NCBI GenBank assembly: GCA_035602605.1 | Contig: DATNLZ010000069.1 | Coordinates: 124,001-188,000 of the forward strand | Direction: 5' to 3' | DNA length: 64,000 nucleotides | DNA from: DASQHY01 sp035602605 | Lineage (GTDB): Bacteria > Acidobacteriota > Terriglobia > Acidiferrales > UBA7541 | Shown: one piece after another, positions 1-9,440 of the stretch | How positions within the stretch are numbered: the first letter of the stretch is position 1 | Layout of the letters: each line of letters begins with the position of its first letter | Made by a program: the position numbers and the translations under genes | Notes under the pieces: generated by a model | Seen by the model: the letters and a program-made list of their open reading frames with translations, nothing else | Databases searched by the model: none | What the model was told of the DNA's origin: nothing

Positions 1-24
1 AAAAGCCACTATAGTTGGTTGCAC

Positions 25-1323
25 ATGAAAAAGGCAAAAGAGACCGAGATTTTGATCGTCGGTGCGGGCGCGTCGGGACTCATTGCAGCGCGACAGTTGG
101 CCAAGGCCGGAAAGAAAGTAGTTATTCTTGAAGCTCGCAACAGGACCGGCGGGCGAATTTGGCCGCTTCGCGATAGAGATTTTGGCCATGAAGTGCAGGC
201 CGGTGCGGAATTTGTTCATGGCCGGGCAAAAATCACGAAATCACTGATGAATGAAGCAGATCTTACCTATATTCCTGCAGATGGGAATTCTACCCTGGGG
301 GAATGGTGGACTGCGGATGACGGACAATTAGAGAAAACGCAGGAATTCATATCTCAAGAGGGCTTGTTCAAAGAGAAGCTGAAGGAGTTGAACGAGGATA
401 TGCCGCTCTCTGCTTTTCTCGATAGGAATTTGGGAGAAGACAAATACGCCGCACTCCGACATTCGATTAACAAGATGGTAGAAGGATATGACGCGGCAGA
501 TCCAGATCGAATAAGCACCTTTTCCATTCGCGACGATTGGTCAAATGACGAGGACTTGCAGCAAGGAAGAATTAAAGAGGGTTATGGGGCCCTCCTTGAT
601 TTTCTGGAATCGGACTGCCAAAGGAATGGTGTCGAGATACTACTGGACCACGAAGTTGAATCGATTGAAATCGCCGGGGACGGGGTACGCGTTCAATGCT
701 TAAAGAAAAAAAAGTATGATGCCACTAAGGCTATCGTAACCCTTCCTTTATCAACATGGGATCGCGTGTGTTTTGCACCGGCTCTTCCAGAAAAAATGGC
801 AGCGGCCTCGAAAATCGGATTTGGCAGTGTTATCAAGCTTCTTCTTCGATTCAAAGACGAATGGTGGATCAATGCTCGCGGAAAAGACTTGAGCAAGATG
901 ATGTTTATGTTCTCTGAAGAAAAGGTTCCAACCTGGTGGACTCAATATCCTGAACGGCGCCCATTGCTTACTGGCTGGATAGCAGGTCCAAGGGCAGAGA
1001 AGTTCAAAACTACCTTACCCGAAGAAATCCTTGAGATGGCCTTCGTCTCTCTCGTCAATATTTTTCAGATTGCTAAAGAAAGTGTGAGAAAAAACCTGGT
1101 CATTTCGCGAGTGATCAATTGGTCAGCCGACCCTCTGACACGAGGTGCGTACAGCTATCCTACTCCGGAAGCAACAGAGGCATTGCGAGAACTCGCGACA
1201 CCTGTAAATAATATTATTTTCTTCGCCGGTGAAGCCCTCTACAACGGAAAGGAAACAGCGACAGTAGAAGGTGCCCTCGGGAGCGGTATAGATGTTGCTA
1301 AGAAGATTTTGGGCAAAGAATGA
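25..1323 (+). CDS. Flavin-containing amine oxidase (MAO-like)
   Basis: FAD-dependent oxidase of the flavin amine oxidase family, expected to oxidise an amine or a related C-N or C-C bond; the substrate cannot be read from sequence. The N-terminus has the dinucleotide fold GAGASG (residues 13-18) followed by the acidic end of strand 2 (VVILEARNRTGGRIW), and the C-terminus has the family's second FAD contact (FFAGEALYNG, then ATVEGALGSG). At 432 residues it is a normal single-domain length. There is no signal peptide or membrane segment, so it is probably cytoplasmic. I chose the ATG at 25 over an in-frame TTG at 19. The upstream context is cut off by the window edge. The following genes are on the other strand, so it stands alone here. 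Confidence 0.85.
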   Translation: MKKAKETEILIVGAGASGLIAARQLAKAGKKVVILEARNRTGGRIWPLRDRDFGHEVQAGAEFVHGRAKITKSLMNEADLTYIPADGNSTLGEWWTADDGQLEKTQEFISQEGLFKEKLKELNEDMPLSAFLDRNLGEDKYAALRHSINKMVEGYDAADPDRISTFSIRDDWSNDEDLQQGRIKEGYGALLDFLESDCQRNGVEILLDHEVESIEIAGDGVRVQCLKKKKYDATKAIVTLPLSTWDRVCFAPALPEKMAAASKIGFGSVIKLLLRFKDEWWINARGKDLSKMMFMFSEEKVPTWWTQYPERRPLLTGWIAGPRAEKFKTTLPEEILEMAFVSLVNIFQIAKESVRKNLVISRVINWSADPLTRGAYSYPTPEATEALRELATPVNNIIFFAGEALYNGKETATVEGALGSGIDVAKKILGKE

Positions 1324-1421
1324 CTTGCTGGTGACCAACAACGTACTTGAATTCTCCGCCCAGCCGAAGCCGCAAACCGAGTCACGAGCCCTTTTCGTTG
1401 TATTTAATTGCACCTGAGCAA

Positions 1422-2084
1422 CTACTGACCTGGGAGTTTCTTTTCGAGCTCCGTCGCTAGTTTGTGAACGTCGGTGGTTCTGCTAAATCCTTCAACCGCC
1501 GCTGTTGCAGATTGCACGTCAACGCCAAGGTGCTGGCAAAGCTTTTGCTGCATCTGAAGCATCATCGTGATTTCCTGCTCGGCAAGCATGCTGACTTGAA
1601 GATCGAGATGGGAGCGGCGCTCGGCTTGGCGAGCCATTCGGTTTTGGCTGATGAGCACGAAGATAGTGAGGAAAACACTTTCTGAGGAAACCACGAGCGC
1701 CAGGATACCGAAAGGAAATGGATCGAACGGTTTTATCCCTGGAATTACGTTGAGGTTAATCAGAGTCCAAGCCGCAACCAGAAGAGCGTGCAGCAAGAGG
1801 AATGTCAGGCTGCCAATGAATTTTACAATTGTGTCGCTGGCGCGCTCGGTCGGCGTCCGGCCATACAAAGCTTCGTGCTCCAACTTTGCGATCGCCTCAA
1901 TGTTGAATTGAGTGGGATTGTTCGCAATTTGGTCAGACAATGCTTTTTTCATTTGGTTCAATGTGACCTGCTCTGGCAGGCTGGCCCTCGCGCACGCCAA
2001 TAAGATGGCCGGGCGCCGGCCGAGGGTGTGCCGCTGCGGACTTATGCCGGTTGCGGTGCGAGCCGACCCAGTTGCGTCCGCCAT
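1422..2084 (-). CDS. DUF1003 family membrane protein
   Basis: Small membrane protein of the DUF1003 family, whose function is not established. Two hydrophobic segments lie at about residues 88-110 and 120-145, separated by the short loop NLNVIPGIKPFDPFPFG that typifies the family. A soluble helical C-terminus follows. The first ~44 residues are Arg/Ala-rich and poorly conserved in character; the in-frame ATG giving MKKALSDQIANN is an equally good start. It begins 22 bases after the stop of the GH130 gene on the same strand, so it is probably the last gene of the glycosyltransferase-GH130-DUF1003 unit. Function within that unit is unknown. Confidence 0.75.
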   Translation of the reverse strand: MADATGSARTATGISPQRHTLGRRPAILLACARASLPEQVTLNQMKKALSDQIANNPTQFNIEAIAKLEHEALYGRTPTERASDTIVKFIGSLTFLLLHALLVAAWTLINLNVIPGIKPFDPFPFGILALVVSSESVFLTIFVLISQNRMARQAERRSHLDLQVSMLAEQEITMMLQMQQKLCQHLGVDVQSATAAVEGFSRTTDVHKLATELEKKLPGQ

Positions 2085-2105
2085 TGAGTTCCTTCGGGCA
2101 ATCGA

Positions 2106-3086
2106 CTATTGGTGGCGGTGGCGGCGGTCGTGATGGTCCGGAGAATGGCCGTTGGCATCAAGCCAGTTCAAGAGCGCGCGAATGCTGCCGTGCGCTAACG
2201 CAATGGAGGAATCGGCGGCGCCATAGTAAAGACTGAGAGTGTCCCCATCGGCGCCGATGGTATAACCGCACGGGAAGACTACGTCCTGAACGTCTCCCTG
2301 GCGTTCGTAGTCGGCTTCCGGCGCAAAGATCCAGGAATCGCCGCGAATCAAACAGTTCTCGGGGTGCTGCAGATCAAATAGTGCCAGGCCTAACCGGTAG
2401 ATCGAGCTTGAGGGAGTCTTGCGCACACCGTGATAGATCATCAGCCAACCCCGTGAGGTTTCGATCGGAGGTGGCGACATCCCAATCCTGTTTGCGTCCC
2501 ACCACGCACCGCGCCGGGCTTCCAACATGAGTTTGTGGTTTCCCCAATGGCGCAAATCGGGCGAGTAAGAGATCCAGATGTGAGCCCCGGAAGTGGTCAT
2601 CGGGCGATGGATCAGCGCCCAGCACCCATCCACCTTGTGCGGCAGAAGTGCGGCATCTTTATCATCGGGCGAGAGCACCACACCATAGCGTTCGAACTTT
2701 TTGAAATCTTCCGTAAGAGCCAGAGAGACTCCCGGACCGCCGCGCGAATACGACGTGTAGGTCACTACATATTGTTTGAGCTCGGGTACGTGAGTAATCC
2801 GGGGATCCTCGATGCCCCAGATCTCCTCTGGATACCGGTCCGGATCGGGTATCATCGTCGGCTCGCGATCGATCCGCCACCCACTCACGCCGTTTTCCGA
2901 GCGTGCGGCGCATAAGTGTGAGAGTCCGCGGCGATCTTCAACGCGGCAAAGCAACAGGGTAGAGCCATCGGGCAAGAGTGTCACGCCAGCGTTGAAAACG
3001 CTGTTCATGGAATAGGGCCAGTCTTTTGCCGACAAGATTGGATTGGCTGTATGGCGGCGAAACAGAGTTTCGTATTGGTTCATCAT
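2106..3086 (-). CDS. GH130 family glycoside phosphorylase/hydrolase
   Basis: Predicted five-bladed beta-propeller enzyme of family GH130, which mostly contains beta-mannoside phosphorylases and some hydrolases. Visible family features include the start NAGVTLLPDGSTLLLCRVED (general-acid region), the motif EEIWGIEDPRIT, the blade motif ISYSPDLRHWG and the late motif GWLMIYHGVR. Length (about 326 residues) is normal. No signal peptide is seen, so it should act in the cytoplasm. Two adjacent ATGs (3086, 3083) follow an in-frame GTG at 3089; I use the first ATG. It sits 53 bases downstream of a GT4 fusion protein, the common pairing of GH130 with a glycosyltransferase. Exact glycan and direction (synthesis or turnover) are unknown. 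Confidence 0.85.
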   Translation of the reverse strand: MMNQYETLFRRHTANPILSAKDWPYSMNSVFNAGVTLLPDGSTLLLCRVEDRRGLSHLCAARSENGVSGWRIDREPTMIPDPDRYPEEIWGIEDPRITHVPELKQYVVTYTSYSRGGPGVSLALTEDFKKFERYGVVLSPDDKDAALLPHKVDGCWALIHRPMTTSGAHIWISYSPDLRHWGNHKLMLEARRGAWWDANRIGMSPPPIETSRGWLMIYHGVRKTPSSSIYRLGLALFDLQHPENCLIRGDSWIFAPEADYERQGDVQDVVFPCGYTIGADGDTLSLYYGAADSSIALAHGSIRALLNWLDANGHSPDHHDRRHRHQ

Positions 3087-3139
3087 CACTCTCGCGAATA
3101 TTTTGAGATGTAAATCAAGTAATTTGAAATATCCAGGTT

Positions 3140-5536
3140 TTAGGTGGGACGAAAGTTCACGCCCTCTTCAAGGACGCTCTCTTTTAGAATAGATTCTTCC
3201 CATTTGCGCATCTCCAGCAGCGCCATCAAGAAGGAAAGGGTCGACTCCGATCCCTGGTTTTCATTGACTCGTTCCGGATGCAGACCGTCCCGGCACCCGC
3301 CCGTGGTTGGGTCGTAGAGAGCAATTTGCAGATCGTTGTCTCCCAGAAACCAGTTAAAGGCTGACCATGCATCTTTTAGCCAACGGCTCTTGCCGGTCGC
3401 GCGATTAGCTTGCAGACATGACGAAATAACCGCGCACGCTTCGACGGGCTGCTGGTCGAAGCGAGCCTTTTGAGTCGTCTTGGAATAGAAGCCGCGTGAT
3501 CCGATCGGAACGAAATGACCCTTTTCTTTGCAGCGTTGAATCGCTGATAGCCAATCCAGCGCTTCGAGACCTGCCGAAATCATTTCTTTATTTCCGCTGC
3601 GCATGCCCGCTCGCAGGAGAGCTTGCGGCAGTCTGGCATTAGAATAAGCGAGCCCCGCTTCGAACCAGTGCCACCCATCGGAGTTGTTGGCGCGATATAA
3701 ATCGAACAGGCGATTCGCCAAGGTATCTGCCGAACTGATAGCCGCTCGGTCCCCTGGGAACCAATCGAGGTATTCCTCGAGGCCCAGCAATGCGAACGCC
3801 CACGCGCGCGGACTCCTGAACTCTAGAGCGGCGGGAACAGCAAGCTCGAACAGACGCCCGGCAGCCCCCCGCAACCCCACGTCTTTGGATCTGCCAAGCA
3901 CAGTTCCGAGCCCCCATAAGGCGCGACCGTGACTGTCTTCCGAGCCTACCGCTTCCTCCCAATGACGGTCATAGCTGAGAAGATTCCTGAATCGCTTGGA
4001 TACCGGATCGAAAGCAAGCCATAGAAAAGCGAGGTAGCGCGAGGCCAAAGCGGCAGTGCCCGACGATGCATCGTCGCCAATTCCTTCCAGGAGAATAGAG
4101 ACGATGAGCGCGCGGGCGTTGTCGTCGGTTGTGTAGCCCTCCGGATAGTTAGGAACCACAAACACCGCGTGTTCGACTATTCCGGTGTCGTCCGTCATTC
4201 GATTTAGGTGGTCCAGGTTTACTGCCGGAAGTTTGTCGATAGCTTTTTTGGTGTCCTGAGCGAAAAACGTGGCCCGTGGATTCCGCAAGCGCTCGTTGTA
4301 CACGCGCTCAAAGCTCTTCATATACCGGTTGGCCACTTGTTTCCAGACCATGTCGCGCGCATAGAGATAAGCTCGTTTGCGCATAGCGTGCCGTGTGGTG
4401 TCGTTGTCCAACAGCTCCATCGTTCTTGCCGCAATCGCTCCCGGGTCATCGAAGGGAACAAGCACGCCGCGCTCTTGGTCCAGGAGCTCAAGGGCATGCA
4501 AATAGGGCGTGGAAATCACCGCTTTGCCAGCACTTAGTGCATAAGCGAGCGTACCGGAGACGACTTGTGACTTGTGCTTGTAGGGAGTGATGTATATGTC
4601 TGCCGAGCCGACCAGTTCAACCAGTTCCTGCGGGCTGACAAACCGATTGTGAAAAATAACATTCGCTTGGACTCCCAGATCTATCGCCAGGTTCTCCAAG
4701 TGCCGCCGATATTGCTCACCCTCGCGCCGCTTGAGTTGCGGGTGGGTTGCGCCGGCGACCATGTAAACTACATTGCTGTGTCGTGCCAGGATCCGGGGTA
4801 GAGCTTGAATGACATTTTCAATACCTTTGTTCGGCGACAGCAGGCCAAACGTCAGCAGGACCACCTTTCCTTCCGTGCCGAAGCAATCCTTGTAGAAATT
4901 TGGATCGGTGAAGGGTAAATCCGGAACGCCGTGGGGAATTAGATCAATCTTGTTGGCAGGCACTCGGAACACTTCCTGCAGGATCTCGGCGGAATGCTCG
5001 CTCATGACAATGAGACGGTCCGAAAGTGCTGCAATCTCTTCGGTAACAAGGCGCTGGTCGGGATCTGGGTCGCGAAGGACGGTGTGCAGTGTGGTCACAA
5101 ACGGCATCTGCAGGCGGCGCAGCAGCTCCAGAATATGCCGGCCGGCCGGGCCGCCGAAGATTCCATATTCGTGTTGCAGGCACACGATATCGACATTGCC
5201 GAGATTCAGAAAGTCGGCGGCTCGCGAGTAGGAATCCAGGTTGTCTTCAGTCAGCTCGAATCGTACCTGCGCGGGATAGCTGTATCCTGCTTCGGTATCG
5301 TTGACTGGCAGGGCCAGCAAATCGACAGCGCCATATTCCGCACTGAGAGCGGAGCACAAGTCGGTTGTGAACGTAGCGATGCCACATTGCCGCGGAAGAT
5401 AATTCCCAACAATGGCCGCTTTACTGGGAAGCACCCGCCGCAATTGCGCAGGTATGCGTGTGGACGACTTTTCCTCAACAACCGGGGAACTCAGGTGAAT
5501 GTGCTCCACCGTAGGCGTTGTCCTCAGTAACGACAT
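3140..5536 (-). CDS. GT4 glycosyltransferase fused to alpha/alpha-toroid domain
   Basis: Large two-domain glycan enzyme of 798 residues. Residues ~40-420 form a GT-B glycosyltransferase of family 4: the start VGNYLPRQCGIATFTTDLC, the LTFGLLSPNKGIENVIQAL segment and the ITPYKHKSQVVSGTLAYALS donor-binding region are visible. Residues ~440-790 resemble an (alpha/alpha) barrel of the kind found in glycoside hydrolases and lyases (MTDDTGIVEHAVF, GYTTDDNARALI, ending in WFLGDNDLQIALYD). The second half is therefore a fused processing or acceptor-binding domain by inference. ATG start at 5536. First gene of the minus-strand unit with GH130 and DUF1003. No signal peptide; likely cytoplasmic, making or remodelling an oligosaccharide. 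Confidence 0.8.
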   Translation of the reverse strand: MSLLRTTPTVEHIHLSSPVVEEKSSTRIPAQLRRVLPSKAAIVGNYLPRQCGIATFTTDLCSALSAEYGAVDLLALPVNDTEAGYSYPAQVRFELTEDNLDSYSRAADFLNLGNVDIVCLQHEYGIFGGPAGRHILELLRRLQMPFVTTLHTVLRDPDPDQRLVTEEIAALSDRLIVMSEHSAEILQEVFRVPANKIDLIPHGVPDLPFTDPNFYKDCFGTEGKVVLLTFGLLSPNKGIENVIQALPRILARHSNVVYMVAGATHPQLKRREGEQYRRHLENLAIDLGVQANVIFHNRFVSPQELVELVGSADIYITPYKHKSQVVSGTLAYALSAGKAVISTPYLHALELLDQERGVLVPFDDPGAIAARTMELLDNDTTRHAMRKRAYLYARDMVWKQVANRYMKSFERVYNERLRNPRATFFAQDTKKAIDKLPAVNLDHLNRMTDDTGIVEHAVFVVPNYPEGYTTDDNARALIVSILLEGIGDDASSGTAALASRYLAFLWLAFDPVSKRFRNLLSYDRHWEEAVGSEDSHGRALWGLGTVLGRSKDVGLRGAAGRLFELAVPAALEFRSPRAWAFALLGLEEYLDWFPGDRAAISSADTLANRLFDLYRANNSDGWHWFEAGLAYSNARLPQALLRAGMRSGNKEMISAGLEALDWLSAIQRCKEKGHFVPIGSRGFYSKTTQKARFDQQPVEACAVISSCLQANRATGKSRWLKDAWSAFNWFLGDNDLQIALYDPTTGGCRDGLHPERVNENQGSESTLSFLMALLEMRKWEESILKESVLEEGVNFRPT

Positions 5537-6024
5537 TTCGATTTCCTATCCCCCAAGCACGCTGGCCGGCCCCAGAAAGGCGGAAAGCGCATGCAGTTCT
5601 TTCGCAATATGACCACCCCACGACGCCGACTATTCTGCTTCTCCTCTAAAGTTAATGGGTACAGGAGACGAACTCGCTTCTCGCGCGGACGCGCCCAAGC
5701 CCCGAGGACTTTCAAGAGCACAGCTGGCCTCTTCACCGTGAGCTTCCATGGGAAGATCCGAGTCGTAGTATGAAGCTTTGCGAATACGAATACTGTCCGT
5801 TATTGGACGTTTTGCGAAGGACTCGAACTGGGCACCTCGTGCGGCGCTCTCAACTTTGCCGGTTCCGTAGCCTTGCCACATTGAGAACAAATCGAACAAG
5901 AACTGGCGCAACTCATTGACTCAGGTCCTGAACACGCCTATCATCATTTCGCTACTCGGTGCCTCAATCTCACGTTCCGTTCCGCGATCTCAGCCTTCCA
6001 GGGCATCCTAAGAGCACCGTTTCA
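5537..6024. other. Divergent intergenic region with one repeat copy
   Basis: Nearly 490 bases between the divergent glycosyltransferase and radical SAM genes. It holds one copy of a 22-bp direct repeat (5798-5819). A minus-strand open frame (5630-5911) has no recognisable domain and no ribosome binding site, and I do not call it a gene. The region presumably carries promoters for both flanking units, but I see no convincing -35/-10 pair. Confidence 0.5.
5798..5819 (+). repeat. 22-bp direct repeat, copy 1
   Basis: Perfect 22-base match to 9267-9288; the shared core reads GTTATTGGACGTTTTGCG. Similarity extends a few bases leftwards with one mismatch. The adjacent bases, read on the minus strand, contain TTCGAGTCC, which resembles a tRNA T-arm. 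Confidence 0.7.
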
Positions 6025-7527
6025 ATGTCAGTACATCTCGTCAATCCTAATCATTTATCGTTTGGTGTGGGTGTCATAACGCCGCGTTGGCTTTACGTAC
6101 TTGCCGCGGCTACTCCGCGTTCCTTCGGTAACCCTATACTGTGTGATGAAACTCTAGCACCCATCGATAGCCTGCAGTTTCAAACAGGCGACGTCGTGGG
6201 TATCGGCATTCATAGCGGCAATGCGCTGCGCGGCTACGAAATTGGACGCATGGCCCGAGAACGCGGTGCGCATGTTGTTTTTGGGGGCATTCACACCAGC
6301 CTCTATCCGGAGGAGGCCTTCCAACTCGGCGGCGCTCATGCGGTGGTAAAGGGGGACGGAGATTTCATTTGGGGAAGGGTTCTGGCCGATTGCGCGAATG
6401 GACTCCTGCAACAAGTCTACGAAGGAGGACGCATCGAAGCCGGTCAGTTCCTGGCGGCGCGCTGGGAATTAATGCCTCGCGATAGCTATATGTGGGCTTC
6501 GGTTCAAACCGTCCGTGGCTGCCCCAAACACTGCTCTTTTTGTTCGGTGTGGCGCACCGACGGTCAGCGCCCTCGCCAGCGAACATCCGATGGAGTCATC
6601 AACGAAATTATCGAGTTGCGTCGAATGGGATTTCGCTTCATCGCCCTGGCCGACGACAATTTCTATCCGGTCACCCTGGAAGACCTGGAGTTAGCGCGGC
6701 GTCAAAATGCACATGATAAGCTTGCTGAACTGCAGTCGATACGGGACGAGCGTTTTGAGTTGTTGGCTCGCTTGGCCGAGTTACCAAAGGACATGGTGTT
6801 CTTCACGCAAATCACCATGGAAGCGGCCGAAGATCCCGAGTTCCTTGACGCTATGTGCAAGGCCAGGATTAGGGGAGCCCTGGTTGGGGTCGAATCAGTT
6901 ACACCGGAGGGCTTGAAAGCTGTCTTTAAGGAGTTCAATTCCGCGGGACGTGATCTTGTTCAGCGCCTCCGCGCTTTCCGGGAGCATGGCATTCACGTGC
7001 TGGGATCATTTATCTTCGGACTTCCGACCGATCGTCGCGATACCTTCCAGGCCACTGCCACCCTTGCAGCAGAAGCGGACCTAACCTTCGCACAGTTCGT
7101 CCTCTTGACGCCCTTTCCCGGCACCGTGGACTTTCAGCGATGGGAAAAATCAATGGAAAGCAATACCACGCGGATTGCCGGATTTCCTCTGACGCGATAC
7201 TGGCTCATCCCCCAGGCCCTCCGGCCTAAGGTCTACATGGCCCATCCCTTAATGTCCGGCGAGGAAATTCGCGAGCGGAGCCAGGAGGTTTGGGACCGTT
7301 TCTATTCCTTGCAATCGATCTGGCGGCGGTCCAAGTGCGTCAACTCCCTCCGCAGCCGACTCGCGTTCGTATTGATCTCCAAACTCTACCGGCAGATGTA
7401 TGCCAACACTGGAATTGCCACCGACAGCGCGCGCGCCAATCGCGCTAATCGGTGGGCACGGTGGATTGCGAAGCCTTGCCTGCGATTGTTCCAAGCACCA
7501 CCTATGCCTGAATTAACCGCTCCTTAG
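6025..7527 (+). CDS. B12-binding domain radical SAM protein
   Basis: Radical S-adenosylmethionine enzyme of the class with an N-terminal cobalamin-binding-like domain. The radical SAM iron-sulfur motif CPKHCSFC gives C166, C170 and C173. N-terminal residues ~20-110 have the Rossmann-like pattern with GDVVGIGIHSGN and VVFGGIHTSL seen in B12-binding radical SAM proteins. Later motifs LVGVESVTPEGLKAVFKEFN and VLGSFIFGLPTD are typical of methylthiotransferase/Elp3-like cores. I chose ATG 6025; an in-frame GTG at 5959 would add 22 residues with no clear benefit. Substrate unknown: such proteins include methyltransferases and ring-forming enzymes for lipids and secondary metabolites. No tailoring partners are adjacent. 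Confidence 0.8.
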   Translation: MSVHLVNPNHLSFGVGVITPRWLYVLAAATPRSFGNPILCDETLAPIDSLQFQTGDVVGIGIHSGNALRGYEIGRMARERGAHVVFGGIHTSLYPEEAFQLGGAHAVVKGDGDFIWGRVLADCANGLLQQVYEGGRIEAGQFLAARWELMPRDSYMWASVQTVRGCPKHCSFCSVWRTDGQRPRQRTSDGVINEIIELRRMGFRFIALADDNFYPVTLEDLELARRQNAHDKLAELQSIRDERFELLARLAELPKDMVFFTQITMEAAEDPEFLDAMCKARIRGALVGVESVTPEGLKAVFKEFNSAGRDLVQRLRAFREHGIHVLGSFIFGLPTDRRDTFQATATLAAEADLTFAQFVLLTPFPGTVDFQRWEKSMESNTTRIAGFPLTRYWLIPQALRPKVYMAHPLMSGEEIRERSQEVWDRFYSLQSIWRRSKCVNSLRSRLAFVLISKLYRQMYANTGIATDSARANRANRWARWIAKPCLRLFQAPPMPELTAP

Positions 7528-7564
7528 GCGCACCAACAATTGTGAGGACCTGCTCAGCTAATCG

Positions 7565-9202
7565 CTATTGACGATTAGTTGGCGGCAGGTTTTGTGAAAC
7601 CACTCCGATGGTCGTCCCGATTACATCGCCTGAAACCACCAGTTCCACACGGCGGTTCTGTTGGCGTCCTTCCACGGTGTCATTGGACGCTACGGGTTGC
7701 ATCTTCCCAAATCCTTGTGACGTCATCGACGTCAAAGGAATGTTTTGCTTTGCGAGGTAATCGCGCACCGCGCCGGCTCTTCGTTCCGACAGTTGCTGAT
7801 TCATGGTATCGCTGCCCACGCTGTCGGTGTTGCCTTCGATGGCCAATCGGAGGTCCGGATAAGCAAGAACGATTCCGGATATTTTGGCGAGCTTCTCGCG
7901 CGCCAGCGGACGGAGCGTGTACTTGGCGGTGTCGAAAAGCACGTCCGACAAGTTCACAACGAGCCCGCGGGCCGTGTCACGAGTAGCAAGAATGGCATTG
8001 AATTGTTGCAGCAGGCGCGCGCGCAGTTCTTCACGATCATGCACGGCTTGCTGAAGCTTCTGATCTGAGCTGGCCGCCGCGGCTCGGTTTCGTTCCGATT
8101 CCGACTCCGCATCTCGTTGGTGCTGTTGAGCATCGGCAGCGGCTTTATTGGCGTCAACCGCAGCAGCGCGATTTCGTTCCGATTCGGCCTGGGCGTCTTT
8201 TTGCTGTTGCTGCGCCGCAGCGGTAGCTTTATCGGCCTCGGCGCGCCGGAGATCCGCGTCGGAGCTCGCCGTCTCCGCCTTGATGCGGGCCTGCGTATCT
8301 CGCGCCGACTTGGCAGTGGCCTCTGCAACTTGAGCCGCTGCAGCGTCCTTGTCACCGTTTGCGCGATCCGCATCTATCCTTTTCACGGCGATTTCGCGGG
8401 CGTCATCCGCCGTCTGCACAACTTCGCGGGATACCGAAATGAGTGATTTCTTGTCGATGTGTTTGGTGGTTGCCAGGTCATCGGCCCGCTTCATCTGGCT
8501 GACAGCCTTTTGATAGCTCGGGCTTGCGTAGCCCTCAGCTCCGGCCGACTTGGCGATCCGCACGGCATTCCGTGCTTCAAAGAATTCCAGCGGCAACTTG
8601 GCACTCAGTACAACTGGGTCGAAGTGATAGCCGGTAGGAATGTAGCCACCCCGATCGATGAGTTCGTACTTCGCGTCCACTGCTTGACTTGTTCCGACGG
8701 TATCCAGGCGAATTGCATTTTCGGCGACCACAACGTTGCTGGGGCGCCGCACCGCATAATAAGGTTCGGCGGTCACGATTAAAGCAAAGGACTGCAGGTC
8801 CGTCGTGACGTCCAGCTTGCTGCGATGATTGTTGTCCAATAGAACTTCACCAAGATTCACGGAGCGACCCTCAGGAGAAATCGCCCACAGAATGTAGGTG
8901 AGGTATTCATTACCAAAACTGGTAGGTTTGTTTAGCCCCTCGAAGTGAGCGGCAATCGTCGTGGCACCGCGTTTACTTTGAACCGTGGCCGTACCTCTGG
9001 CGTTCGGCATCAAGTCTGTGCCTTGGAAATCGATCTTAGTGGAGTCGCTGCGGTGCCCATAATTCATGGCCGGCGTCGTGCGACTAATTACGTTTGCGCT
9101 GTAGACCGGCATCTGTTCGCGGGAAGCTGTGGTTTGGGCCTGAGCCGATGCTAAGGCACCCGAGCCCAAGAGAACTGCCAAGAGTGCTGCAGAAATCTTC
9201 AT
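7565..9202 (-). CDS. OmpA-family protein with coiled-coil region
   Basis: Envelope protein of 545 residues. It starts with a signal peptide (MKISAALLAVLLGSGALASAQA). Residues ~25-180 form a beta-rich domain of unknown type. Then comes a long Ala/Asp/Lys/Gln-rich coiled coil (about residues 240-390, with repeats of the type AADAQQHQRDAESESERNR). The C-terminus is a peptidoglycan-binding OmpA domain (LSDVLFDTAKYTLRPLA, IEGNTDSVG, LSERRAGAVRDYL, GKMQPVASN). This predicts a periplasmic or outer-membrane-anchored protein tethered to peptidoglycan. ATG 9202 is chosen because it begins the signal peptide and is preceded by AAGGAGAT; a longer frame to 9256 is not supported. It converges with the radical SAM gene. 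Confidence 0.85.
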   Translation of the reverse strand: MKISAALLAVLLGSGALASAQAQTTASREQMPVYSANVISRTTPAMNYGHRSDSTKIDFQGTDLMPNARGTATVQSKRGATTIAAHFEGLNKPTSFGNEYLTYILWAISPEGRSVNLGEVLLDNNHRSKLDVTTDLQSFALIVTAEPYYAVRRPSNVVVAENAIRLDTVGTSQAVDAKYELIDRGGYIPTGYHFDPVVLSAKLPLEFFEARNAVRIAKSAGAEGYASPSYQKAVSQMKRADDLATTKHIDKKSLISVSREVVQTADDAREIAVKRIDADRANGDKDAAAAQVAEATAKSARDTQARIKAETASSDADLRRAEADKATAAAQQQQKDAQAESERNRAAAVDANKAAADAQQHQRDAESESERNRAAAASSDQKLQQAVHDREELRARLLQQFNAILATRDTARGLVVNLSDVLFDTAKYTLRPLAREKLAKISGIVLAYPDLRLAIEGNTDSVGSDTMNQQLSERRAGAVRDYLAKQNIPLTSMTSQGFGKMQPVASNDTVEGRQQNRRVELVVSGDVIGTTIGVVSQNLPPTNRQ

Positions 9203-9266
9203 GTGATGAATCTCCTTAAAATAGTGTGAGCTGTCAGTGTCGACCGTTATGAACACAATTGATGTT

Positions 9267-9288
9267 CGTTATTGGACGTTTTGCGAAG
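9267..9288 (+). repeat. 22-bp direct repeat, copy 2
   Basis: Perfect 22-base match to 5798-5819, in the same orientation and about 3.47 kb away. The two copies bracket the radical SAM and OmpA genes. It may be a recombination scar or a shared promoter-proximal element; the sequence alone does not decide. Confidence 0.7.
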
Positions 9289-9440
9289 ATTAGTGAGGCT
9301 TGGCTTATTCTTCGGATCGAAGAGCGAACGTTCGGACCACATTAATTACCGCATTTGTTGTGTGTTTTACGCTGATATTTTCAGGCTTTTGCCTGTATGC
9401 ACCGGTTTTAAGACGCGAATCTGGAGTTCCGGAACTTGCT

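Noticed and set aside
5630..5911. 93-residue minus-strand open frame in the divergent gap
   Set aside because: No ribosome binding site, no recognisable domain, and it runs through the 22-bp repeat.
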